DNA from: Pristionchus mayeri
Taxonomy: Eukaryota; Nematoda; Chromadorea; Rhabditida; Neodiplogasteridae
DNA: 64,000 nt
NCBI GenBank assembly: GCA_036245805.1
Contig: BTRK01000006.1
Coordinates: forward strand, 24,026,365 to 24,090,364
Reading direction: 5' to 3'
Below are positions 47,309 to 60,400 of the stretch, piece after piece (position 1 is the first letter of the stretch; the number at the start of each line of letters is the position of its first letter). Position numbers and translations under genes: made by a program. The notes beneath the pieces were generated by a model that saw nothing but the letters and a program-made list of their open reading frames with translations, searched no databases and was not told where the DNA came from.

Positions 47309-50300
47309 TCTGATGATGGATCTCCCTAGTTGACTATAGATCTACCCACGATGTTCGATAGTCTGAAAGAGTACGGTAGTTAGAAGAATGAATATCGAAG
47401 TGATGAGAGGTAGGTCGAAGTACAGCGAGAGAAGGAAGTGAGAATGGGGAGGAACGAATGAGAGAAGGGCGTGTTGTATGACAACAGATGATCAGTCGAC
47501 GAGGCTGAGACTGAGAAATCGGATGCCCGAAACATGTGTACGACAATGAATGAGAGAAGAGAGGAGGAGCAGCGAGATACGAGAGAGGAGGGAACTGCAG
47601 TCCCCCCGATCCATCCTTGATCGTACAGAGCTTATACTCAGGTACAGAAAAGACAAATGAACAACATTGGAATAACCGAACCGACAGGAATGATTCATTC
47701 AAAGAATCGAGTGCCCGTCAGAATGTAATGAAATCTCATAAGAGTGATATCTGAGGAGGAGGAGATGCAACAAAATGGAACGAGATTAGATGGGGTCTTT
47801 CTTCTTCTTCTGGGGGAGTTCATGTGGCAGCCACCTGCTGTTCTCAGAAGAAGGAAATGAATGAAGAAGGAGAAGAAGAATCGAGAAAGGAAGATGATGA
47901 ATGACTCGAATGAGACAACATCCATCATGATTACGATCACCTTCCTACTTTGTTGTTCTACCTAGATGTTATCTTTACATGCGACTAATGAGTGATCACC
48001 GCGGTACAAGAAGAGCCGATCAGGAGAGATCAGATAAGGACATGGGAACAAGTGAAAGGACAATTCATCTCCACTTGGTTGGAAGCTATTCGACTGTGCA
48101 AGGAGAAAGAACGATAGGAGAAGAGAGATTCGATAACTGACTATATGTACTGGTCACTTATCACGGGATGGGAGGATGACCAGTTCACAAGATATTGTTC
48201 TCAGTTGGTGCCAGGATGAGTCTCCTTCCACTCCTCGACACCTTCACTCTTCCCATCATAATCAGGGGGATCCATCCATCATCGCCCCACTCTTTATAAC
48301 AATTCCGACACCTGGTGGTGTCAATACATTCAACCTCGATTCTATTCGTAGACTTCCCTTCAGACTCCCCCCTCTCGACGATTCGAAACGGATTGAGTAG
48401 AACAAATGAGAATGACTCACTCACGAACTGGAACAGACGCAATTAATCAAGGAGAAGGAGAAGCAGTTGAGAATGACAGAGCGAAACCATCGAGATGGAT
48501 TCAGTAGAAACCGATCGGGACTCAACTAGAGCCTAGTCGACAACACACTCAGAAAGAAGATGTCGCCCTTCTCGGAGGATGCAATCACCCCTTCCCCTTC
48601 TGTTCTCCCTATTGTGCAACAGGCATTCCTCCCCTCAGAGTGGTCACTCTCCCATTCCCCTTATGTGTCTGGGAACGGGGGGGGGGGGGGGAGGGGGAGT
48701 CAGAGCAGTGAATCGGTAGTTGCTAATCGCGCGGGACCCACAAGGTGAAAAAGTGTGGCTATTGAGAGGGTTCTAGAGGGGTGGGGGAGTGTTTGATCTG
48801 CCCCCTCACGTACACTACTCTCACAAATGCGATAGGAGTAGTAGATCTCGTGAGATTTCGCGCGGATTTCTGTTTGTAAAAAGTGGCGAAGGTGTGAAAA
48901 GAAGTAGTAGTAGATGAAGACGTCAATAACAAAGATGCAACATTTCAATCGAAGTGAAGCACTTAAGCGATTCTAAGGGGATCATTGATCCGCTACTGGA
49001 ATTTAATCCAACGGATTTCTGAAGAGTTATAAAAAGTGCAAGATCAGAGCTGTAAAAATAGTGCGCCAATTAGTGTGAAGGGAAGAGGTGTACTACATAC
49101 GATCAGACACTTTTTGCACGCTGTCCGAATCTCGGCGGATGAGAAATGGGCTGTAAAATGGAGAGAAGAAGATGGAAGATACGAAGATACTCATCATCGC
49201 ATGTCCATTTATTTCGATCAGCTCAAAGAATGGAGGGAAAAGATTGAGAATGAAGAGGCGTGAACGAATTCATGGTCAATTTGTCTGTAGAGAGAGAGGG
49301 AAGGGAGAACAGATGTTCAGAGGGTGGAGGAATGAGAAGAGGAGGAGGGGAGGGAGGAAGAGAGGGAGGAGGATAGGAAGGAAGATGGGGAGGAAGAGGG
49401 GAAGGGAGGGGTGAGGAGAGGAACGATATTGCATGTACCTTCAATAGGATGAGCCCACCCTGATGGGGGCAATAAAAGGAGTCGTTATGTGTTAGAAGAG
49501 GCATAGAAATCAGTGGGTTTATACATTGGCCAGCTGTGACCTCAATGGATTCATGAAGATAGACGAGGACTGATCAGGGTAGTAACGAGATCCGATCAGG
49601 GATGACAAGTGTCTACTAATTAATTGATCTGGTTTAGGCAAATAGTGATAAGAATGAAAGAGTGATGGATGGGCAAAGAATGGCTGGTGACATCAAATGA
49701 GACTGGAGAGGAGGTTGATTACATTAGAGATTAGGGTGAGATTCACTCAAGGGGGAGGAGTGGGAGGAGGATCAAATACACGAGGAGAAGCGAACTTCCC
49801 ATGTTTTCCTCCCCTGAGTAATCTCTTCCCTCAGCGCAAGAAACGAGAGAACACCGTTCAGATTCACAAGAACTCTCAACCAACTCGACCAAAGGAAACA
49901 ACTTGAAGCTATACAAAAAAAATTAGATAGTACATATTATTTTGCTTCAATTTGTAAAGTTCACATATATTTGTCTCTCGACCTCAAGCACAGCTGAAGT
50001 GGACAGTCCAGTGAGCAATGCATCGAATTCGGATTACCACCACGATGAGATGAGGGAAGAAGTAGAGGACACAGACTGGAATACCGCGAGGTTGAGGGAG
50101 ATATGAACTCTTACGGAAGAAGATCTAGATAGTGAACAGTCTAGACGACAGGTGGTACTCCAATGTACGAAAATTTGAAGTTAATCCAAATGCAGAAATA
50201 CTTCTGAACCCTAAGGTTTGAAAGGCAAGATAAGATGTCCCTGGTTGTTTCTCATCCTCTCTCACTGTGCTTTGATGACACACGACGACCCTTCTGTGAC

Positions 50301-51421
50301 CTATGAGAGGGTGTGGGATGAGAAGAAGGAGGAATGATAACATGAGAAAGTGCAGCTGGACTCCCTTTGTCTACCAACCCTTCCGGGATTTCGGAATTCC
50401 AAATGAGGAGAGGGGAAGAAATCCGTCGTTTGTGACACTGTCGGTCATTCTGAGGACCACTTGAGAGGCTCAATCTGGCAGCCAATGAGAGGGAAAGGCC
50501 ATGGGGACTCGTTCAACTCATTGCTCTCCTAGCTTGAGATGGGTGATAGACATCTTCTCTGGTCTCGGTCCACTCCCAAATGGTAAAGAGCAGTGCAGAT
50601 ATTGCAGATCACTGCATGAAATAAGAAAATACTCATGCATTCAATTTTCTTAGTGATCAGCCGTGCCCCCTCCGTGCCCCTCCCTGCTAGAGCCCTTGGG
50701 TTTCTCTGAGACTGTTCCTTTCTGTACAGTGTAACTGACACCCGATCCCTCAAAGGAACGCCGACAATGTCAAAAAGGAATCTGGTGGATCTGGAAAGAA
50801 TAAAGAGATGATCCCCTAGAAAGAAGATACGTGACAGATGAGCAGCTGGTGAAGAGAAAAGGAGAGGAATGCCAAATGAAGACTCTCTCTCTCTCTCTCT
50901 CTCTCTCCTTCTCTCACTCGCTCGTATCTATGATCAGTGAGAGAGGGAGGAGTAAGAAGGGAACGTCGCTTCCTTTGGCACTTCTTCTCTCAAGAAATAC
51001 TGTGGATAAGGGAAGGGAAAGAAGGAGGGAGGGACGAAGGGACACTGGCAGGGAACAATTCACAACCCCGGTCACTGCAATCTGATTGGTGTAGAAATTA
51101 GGAAAGAGAAAGAGCGCAGAAGAAACGTTCGTAATCGAGTTTGCAACGGGAATCTGAGCCTAGCATGAGGATGGAATTGAAGCTGGAGAATTGGAGAACT
51201 GCAATAGATGCCGACCGGAAGACTCCTCTTACCTCCTCTCTTCCTCTTTTTGTCCATCAGTGTTCTTTTGCTCGTTTTACAACAGCTTGAGCGACTTTTT
51301 GCAGGTGTGTTCGATGTCCAGAAAAGAAGGAAAATTAAGGGATCAGAGGAATACAATATTTATGAGTACCAGTTTCCAGAATATCAAACAAATTAGGAAA
51401 TGTACAGTGATGGGAAGTGGA
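47309..51421. other. Purine-rich intergenic region between nid-1 and mec-4
   Basis: About 4.1 kb contains the nid-1 promoter side and the mec-4 3' side. It has purine-rich stretches (for example 49300-49420), a run of 15 G at 48677-48691 and a short CT run at 50883-50907. Plus-strand frames at 48176-48400 and 48560-48748 are the only ones with ordinary amino-acid composition, but I see no splice structure or family match, so no gene is called. Confidence 0.45.
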
Positions 51422-54400
51422 TCAATAACCCATCTTGCGTCGCCTCTCCTTCTCTTCCTTCTTCTTCTTCCATACGTTGTATCTGAAAGAAGCGAGATTA
51501 GAGTCGAGGGATGATAAAGTGTGTCCACTCTCCAATCCATAGTGTATTCCTCACTTGTGTTCTCCTGAAATGTATGCAGTTTCGAGGAAGAGAAAGATGA
51601 ATTCGCAGCAAGTGAGGAAGGAAATCCCACACCAAAGACCGAGTTGACCTCCGAAATCGGCCAGAAGATTTACGAACTGGAATTGATGAATGGAACCATT
51701 CCGCATGTTGCACAACAAACTCCGTATGCCTCCGACTCAGTGAGCATCTCGAAGTTGAGCTGTTCGTAAAAGACTTCCACCATCGCCCCGTTCTCCCTCA
51801 AAGGAACATCGTATAGATCTGATTGGATCAATAGATGAGATAGATCAACTAGAAGAAGCTAAAGTGATCACTTGTAGTGCTTATTGCATTCCTCTGCTGT
51901 CCCATTACACGACCCGAGTTGGATCTGAAATCGAAGTGAGAAGGAATGATTGGAATCGAAACTCACCTTGAGTGACTGGGAGGGCCATTTTGCAGGAGAA
52001 TATGTCACGGAGTAGATGGATTGGTGACAAGGCTGCTGGCAACGGCATCTGAACAATCAATCGGTTTATGATATCAGGTCAAAATAATTATTGTGATTGC
52101 TAATTAGAGTTCCACGATAAATGAATTTCACCTGAAAGATCCGTGCAATCCTCCCAATTCGTTCATTCGAGCATCGAGACATTTACCTGTTGAAAAAAAC
52201 TATAAAATATGAAAGGTCTGAAAGAAAAAAAATAATGTGGTTGATTTTATATTTATGATGGGGCAAAAGGAACGTAGGGAGCACCCGGAGTTGAACCGGG
52301 GACCTCTCGATCTGCAGTCGAATGTTCTGCCACTGAGCTATACTCCCGATGTATCTGCTTCATGTTTGCTCTGTTATGAAGCGAAAGATGAACGATTCGA
52401 GATCGAAAATTCCTTCGAAATCCAAAAGGAACGTAGGGAGCACCCGGAGTTGAACCGGGGACCTCTCGATCTGCAGTCGAATGCTCTGCCACTGAGCTAT
52501 ACTCCCGATGTATCTGCTTCATGTTTGCTCTGTTATGAAGCGAAAGATGAACGATTCGAGATCGAAAATTCCTTCGAAATCCAAAAGGAACGTAGGGAGC
52601 ACCCGGAGTTGAACCGGGGATCTCTCGATCTGCAGTCGAATGCTCTGCCACTGAGCTATACTCCCGATGTATCTGCTTCATGTTTGCTCTGTTATGAAGC
52701 GAAAGATGAACGATTCGAGATCGAAAATTCCTTCGAAATCCAAAAGGAACGTAGGGAGCACCCGGAGTTGAACCGGGGACCTCTCGATCTGCAGTCGAAT
52801 GCTCTGCCACTGAGCTATACTCCCGATGTATCTGCTTCATGTTTGCTCTGTTATGAAGCGAAAGATGAACGATTCGAGATCGAAAATTCCTTCGAAATCC
52901 ATAAGGAACGTAGGGAGCACCCGGAGTTGAACCGGGGACCTCTCGATCTGCAGTCGAATGCTCTGCCACTGAGCTATACTCCCGATGTATCTGCTTCATG
53001 TTTGCTCTGTTATGAAGCGAAAGATGAACGATTCGAGATCGAAAATTCCTTCGAAATCCAAAAGGAACGTAGGGAGCACCCGGAGTTGAACCGGGGACCT
53101 CTCGATCTGCAGTCGAATGCTCTGCCACTGAGCTATACTCCCGATGTATCTGCTTCATGTTTGCTCTGTCATGAACCGAAAGATGAACGATTCGAGATCG
53201 AAAATTCCTTCGAAATCCAAAAGGAACGTAGGGAGCACCCGGAGTTGAACCGGGGACCTCTCGATCTGCAGTCGAATGCTCTGCCACTGAGCGATACGCC
53301 CGATGTATCTGCTTCATGTTTGCTCTGTCATGAACCGAAAGATGAACGATTCGAGATCGAAAATTCCTTCGAAATCCAAAAGGAACGTACGTAGGGAGCA
53401 CCCGGAGTTGAACCGGGGACCTCTCGATCTGCAATCGAATGCTCTGCCACTGAGCTATACTCCCGATGTATCTGCTTCATGTTTGCTCTGTTATGAAGCG
53501 AAAGATGAACGATTCGAGATCGAAAATTCCTTCGAAATCCATAAGGAACGTAGGGAGCACCCGGAGTTGAACCGGGTACCTCTCGATCTGTAGTCGAATG
53601 CTCTGCCACTGAGCTATACTCCCGATGTATCTGCTTCATGTTTGCTCTGTCATGAACCGAAAGATGAACGATTCGAGATCGAAAATTCCTTCGAAATCCA
53701 AAAGGAACGTAGGGAGCACCCGGAGTTGAACCGGGTACCTCTCGATCTGTAGTCGAATGCTCTGCCACTGAGCTATACTCCCGATGTATCTGCTTCATGT
53801 TTGCTCTGTCATGAACCGAAAGATGAACGATTCGAGATCGAAAATTCCTACGAAATCCAAAAGGAACGTAGGGAGCACCCGGAGTTGAACCGGGGACCTC
53901 TCGATCTGTAGTCGAATGCTCTGCCACTGAGCTATACTCCAGATGTATCTGCTTCATGTTTGCTCTGTCATGAACCGAAAGATGAACGAATCGAGATCGA
54001 AAATTCCTTCGAAATCCAAAAGGAACGTAGGGAGCACCCGGAGTTGAACCGGGGACCTCTCGATCTGCAGTCGAATGCTCTGCCACTGAGCTATACTCCA
54101 GATGTATCTGCTTCATGTTTGCTCTGTTATGAAGCGAAAGATGAACGATTCGAGATCGAAAATTCCTTCGAAATCCAAAAGGAACGTAGGGAGCACCCGG
54201 AGTTGAACCGGGTACCTCCCGATCTGCAGTCGAATGCTCTGCCACTGAGCTATACTCCCGATGTATCTGCTTCATGTTTGCTCTGTCATGAACCGAAAGA
54301 TGAACGATTCGAGATCGAAAATTCCTTCGAAATCCAAAAGGAACGTAGGGAGCACCCGGAGTTGAACCGGGGACCTCTCGATCTGCAGTCGAATGCTCTG

Positions 54401-57400
54401 CCACTGAGCTATACTCCAGATGTATCTGCTTCATGTTTGCTCTGTTATGAAGCGAAAGATGAACGATTCGAGATCGAAAATTCCTTCGAAATCCAAAAGG
54501 AACGTAGGGAGCACCCGGAGTTGAACCGGGTACCTCCCGATCTGCAGTCGAATGCTCTGCCACTGAGCTATACTCCAGATGTATCTGCTTCATGTTTGCT
54601 CTGTTATGAAGCGAAAGATGAACGATTCGAGATCGAAAATTCCTTCGAAATCCAAAAGGAACGTACGTAGGGAGCACCCGGAGTTGAACCGGGGACCTCT
54701 CCATCTGCAATCGAATGCTCTGCCACTGAGCTATACTCCCGATGTATCTGCTTCATGTTTGCTCTGTTATGAAGCGAAAGATGAACGATTCGAGATCGAA
54801 AATTCCTTCGAAATCCATAAGGAACGTAGGGAGCACCCGGAGTTGAACCGGGGACCTCTCGATCTGCAGTCGAATGCTCTGCCACTGAGCTATACTCCAG
54901 ATGTATCTGCTTCATGTTTGCTCTGTTATGAAGCGAAAGATGAACGATTCGAGATCGAAAATTCCTTCGAAATCCAAAAGGAACGTAGGGAGCACCCGGA
55001 GTTGAACCGGGTACCTCCCGATCTGCAGTCGAATGCTCTGCCACTGAGCCATACTCCCGATGTATCTGCTTCATGTTTGCTCTGTTATGAAGCGAAAGAT
55101 GAACGATTCGAGATCGAAAATTCCTTCGAAATCCAAAAGGAACGTAGGGAGCACCCGGAGTTGAACCGGGGACCTCTCGATCTGCAGTCGAATGCTCTGC
55201 CACTGAGCTATACTCCCGATGTATCTGCTTCATGTTTGCTCTGCCATGAACCGAAAGATGAACGATTCGAGATCGAAAATTCCTTCGAAATCCAAAAGGA
55301 ACGTAGGGAGCACCCGGAGTTGAACCGGGGACCTCTCGATCTGCAGTCGAATGCTCTGCCACTGAGCTATACTCCAGATGTATCTGCTTCATGTTTGCTC
55401 TGTTATGAAGCGAAAGATGAACGATTCGAGATCGAAAATTCCTTCGAAATCCAAAAGGAACGTACGTAGGGAGCACCCGGAGTTGAACCGGGGACCTCTC
55501 CATCTGCAATCGAATGCTCTGCCACTGAGCTATACTCCCGATGTATCTGCTTCATGTTTGCTCTGTTATGAAGCGAAAGATGAACGATTCGAGATCGAAA
55601 ATTCCTTCGAAATCCATAAGGAACGTAGGGAGCACCCGGAGTTGAACCGGGGACCTCTCGATCTGCAGTCGAATGCTCTGCCACTGACCTATACTCCAGA
55701 TGTATCTGCTTCATGTTTGCTCTGTTATGAAGCGAAAGATGAACGATTCGAGATCGAAAATTCCTTCGAAATCCAAAAGGAACGTAGGGAGCACCCGGAG
55801 TTGAACCGGGGACCTCTCGATCTGCAGTCGAATGCTCTGCCACTGAGCTATACTCCAGATGTATCTGCTTCATGTTTGCTCTGTTATGAAGCGAAAGATG
55901 AACGATTCGAGATCGAAAATTCCTTCGAAATCCAAAAGGAACGTAGGGAGCACCCGGAGTTGAACCGGGTACCTCCCGATCTGCAGTCGAATGCTCTGCC
56001 ACTGAGCTATACTCCCGATGTATCTGCTTCATGTTTGCTCTGTCATGAACCGAAAGATGAACGATTCGAGATCGAAAATTCCTTCGAAATCCAAAAGGAA
56101 CGTAGGGAGCACCCGGAGTTGAACCGGGTACCTCTCGATCTGTAGTCGAATGCTCTGCCACTGAGCTATACTCCCGATGTATCTGCTTCATGTTTGCTCT
56201 GTCATGAACCGAAAGATGAACGATTCGAGATCGAAAATTCCTTCGAAATCCAAAAGGAACGTAGGGAGCACCCGGAGTTGAACCGGGGACCTCTCGATCT
56301 GTAGTCGAATGCTCTGCCACTGAGCTATACTCCAGATGTATCTGCTTCATGTTTGCTCTGTTATGAAGCGAAAGATGAACGATTCGAGATCGAAAATTCC
56401 TTCGAAATCCAAAAGGAACGTACGTAGGGAGCACCCGGAGTTGAACCGGGGACCTCTCCATCTGCAATCGAATGCTCTGCCACTGAGCTATACTCCCGAT
56501 GTATCTGCTTCATGTTTGCTCTGTTATGAAGCGAAAGATGAACGATTCGAGATCGAAAATTCCTTCGAAATCCATAAGGAACGTAGGGAGCACCCGGAGT
56601 TGAACCGGGGACCTCTCGATCTGCAGTCGAATGCTCTGCCACTGAGCTATACTCCAGATGTATCTGCTTCATGTTTGCTCTGTTATGAAGCGAAAGATGA
56701 ACGATTCGAGATCGAAAATTCCTTCGAAATCCAAAAGGAACGTAGGGAGCACCCGGAGTTGAACCGGGTACCTCCCGATCTGCAGTCGAATGCTCTGCCA
56801 CTGAGCCATACTCCCGATGTATCTGCTTCATGTTTGCTCTGTTATGAAGCGAAAGATGAACGATTCGAGATCGAAAATTCCTTCGAAATCCAAAAGGAAC
56901 GTAGGGAGCACCCGGAGTTGAACCGGGGACCTCTCGATCTGCAGTCGAATGCTCTGCCACTGAGCTATACTCCCGATGTATCTGCTTCATGTTTGCTCTG
57001 CCATGAACCGAAAGATGAACGATTCGAGATCGAAAATTCCTTCGAAATCCAAAAGGAACGTAGGGAGCACCCGGAGTTGAACCGGGGACCTCTCGATCTG
57101 CAGTCGAATGCTCTGCCACTGAGCTATACTCCAGATGTATCTGCTTCATGTTTGCTCTGTTATGAAGCGAAAGATGAACGATTCGAGATCGAAAATTCCT
57201 TCGAAATCCAAAAGGAACGTAGGGAGCACCCGGAGTTGAACCGGGGACCTCTCGATCTGCAGTCGAATGCTCTGCCACTGAGCTATACTCCCGATGTATC
57301 TGCTTCATGTTTGCTCTGTTATGAACCGAAAGATGAACGATTCGAGATCGAAAATTCCTTCGAAATCCAAAAGGAACGTAGGGAGCACCCGGAGTTGAAC

Positions 57401-60400
57401 CGGGGACCTCTCGATCTGCAATCGAATGCTCTGCCACTGAGCTATACTCCCGATGTATCTGCTTCATGTTTGCTCTGTTATGAAGCGAAAGATGAACGAT
57501 TCGAGATCGAAAATTCCTTCGAAATCCAAAAGGAACGTAGGGAGCACCCGGAGTTGAACCGGTGACCTCTCGATCTGCAGTCGAATGCTCTGCCACTGAG
57601 CTATACTCCCGATGTATCTGCTTCATGTTTGCTCTGTTATGAACCGAAAGATGAACGATTCGAGATCGAAAATTCCTTCGAAATCCAAAAGGAACGTAGG
57701 GAGCACCCGGAGTTGAACCGGGGACCTCTCGATCTGCAATCGAATGCTCTGCCACTGAGCTATACTCCCGATGTATCTGCTTCATGTTTGCTCTGTTATG
57801 AAGCGAAAGATGAACGATTCGAGATCGAAAATTCCTTCGAAATCCAAAAGGAACGTAGGGAGCACCCGGAGTTGAACCGGTGACCTCTCGATCTGCAGTC
57901 GAATGCTCTGCCACTGAGCTATACTCCCGATGTATCTGCTTCATGTTTGCTCTGTTATGAACCGAAAGATGAACGATTCGAGATCGAAAATTCCTTCGAA
58001 ATCCAAAAGGAACGTAGGGAGCACCCGGAGTTGAACCGGGGACCTCTCGATCTGCAATCGAATGCTCTGCCACTGAGCTATACTCCCGATGTATCTGCTT
58101 CATGTTTGCTCTGTTATGAAGCGAAAGATGAACGATTCGAGATCGAAAATTCCTTCGAAATCCAAAAGGAACGTAGGGAGCACCCGGAGTTGAACCGGGG
58201 ACCTCTCGATCTGCAGTCGAATGCTCTGCCACTGAGCTATACTCCCGATGTATCTGCTTCATGTTTGCTCTGTTATGAACCGAAAGATGAACGATTCGAG
58301 ATCGAAAATTCCTTCGAAATCCAAAAGGAACGTAGGGAGCACCCGGAGTTGAACCGGTGACCTCTCGATCTGCAGTCGAATGCTCTGCCACTGAGCTATA
58401 CTCCCGATGTATCTGCTTCATGTTTGCTCTGTTATGAACCGAAAGATGAACGATTCGAGATCGAAAATTCCTTCGAAATCCAAAAGGAACGTAGGGAGCA
58501 CCCGGAGTTGAACCGGGGACCTCTCGATCTGCAATCGAATGCTCTGCCACTGAGCTATACTCCCGATGTATCTGCTTCATGTTTGCTCTGTTATGAAGCG
58601 AAAGATGAACGATTCGAGATCGAAAATTCCTTCGAAATCCAAAAGGAACGTAGGGAGCACCCGGAGTTGAACCGGAGACCTCTCGATCTGCAGTCGAATG
58701 CTCTGCCACTGAGCTATACTCCCGATGTATCTGCTTCATGTTTGCTCTGTTATGAAGCGAAAGATGAACGATTCGAGATCGAAAATTCCTTCGAAATCCA
58801 AAAGGAACGTAGGGAGCACCCGGAGTTGAACCGGGGACCTCTCGATCTGCAATCGAATGCTCTGCCACTGAGCTATACTCCCGATGTATCTGCTTCATGT
58901 TTGCTCTGTTATGAAGCGAAAGATGAACGATTCGAGATCGAAAATTCCTTCGAAATCCAAAAGGAACGTAGGGAGCACCCGGAGTTGAACCGGGGACCTC
59001 TCGATCTGCAGTCGAATGCTCTGCCACTGAGCTATACTCCCGATGTATCTGCTTCATGTTTGCTCTGTTATGAAGCGAAAGATGAACGATTCGAGATCGA
59101 AAATTCCTTCGAAATCCAAAAGGAACGTAGGGAGCACCCGGAGTTGAACCGGGGACCTCTCGATCTGCAGTCGAATGCTCTGCCACTGAGCTATACTCCC
59201 GATGTATCTGCTTCATGTTTGCTCTGTTATGAACCGAAAGATGAACGATTCGAGATCGAAAATTCCTTCGAAATCCAAAAGGAACGTAGGGAGCACCCGG
59301 AGTTGAACCGGGGACCTCTCGATCTGCAATCGAATGCTCTGCCACTGAGCTATACTCCCGATGTATCTGCTTCATGTTTGCTCTGTTATGAAGCGAAAGA
59401 TGAACGATTCGAGATCGAAAATTCCTTCGAAATCCAAAAGGAACGTAGGGAGCACCCGGAGTTGAACCGGGGACCTCTCGATCTGCAGTCGAATGCTCTG
59501 CCACTGAGCTATACTCCCGATGTATCTGCTTCATGTTTGCTCTGTTATGAAGCGAAAGATGAACGATTCGAGATCGAAAATTCCTTCGAAATCCAAAAGG
59601 AACGTAGGGAGCACCCGGAGTTGAACCGGGGACCTCTCGATCTGCAGTCGAATGCTCTGCCACTGAGCTATACTCCCGATGTATCTGCTTCATGTTTGCT
59701 CTGTTATGAAGCGAAAGATGAACGATTCGAGATCGAAAATTCCTTCGAAATCCAAAAGGAACGTAGGGAGCACCCGGAGTTGAACCGGGGACCTCTCGAT
59801 CTGCAGTCGAATGCTCTGCCACTGAGCTATACTCCCGATGTATCTGCTTCATGTTTGCTCTGATATGAACCGAAAGATGAACGATTCGAGATCGAAAATT
59901 CCTTCGAAATCCAAAAGGAACGTAGGGAGCACCCGGAGTTGAACCGGGGACCTCTCGATCTGCAGTCGAATGCTCTGCCACTGAGCTATACTCCCGATGT
60001 ATCTGCTTCATGTTTGCTCTGTTATGAACCGAAAGATGAACGATTCGAGATCGAAAATTCCTTCGAAATCCAAAAGGAACGTAGGGAGCACCCGGAGTTG
60101 AACCGGGGACCTCTCGATCTGCAATCGAATGCTCTGCCACTGAGCTATACTCCCGATGTATCTGCTTCATGTTTGCTCTGTTATGAAGCGAAAGATGAAC
60201 GATTCGAGATCGAAAATTCCTTCGAAATCCAAAAGGAACATAGGGAGCACCCGGAGTTGAACCGGGGACCTCTCGATCTGCAGTCGAATGCTCTGCCACT
60301 GAGCTATACTCCCGATGTATCTGCTTCATGTTTGCTCTGTTATGAACCGAAAGATGAACGATTCGAGATCGAAAATTCCTTCGAAATCCAAAAGGAACGT

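Noticed and set aside
48176..48748. Possible two-exon plus-strand gene
   Set aside because: Composition is plausible but there is no convincing start, splice pair or family resemblance.
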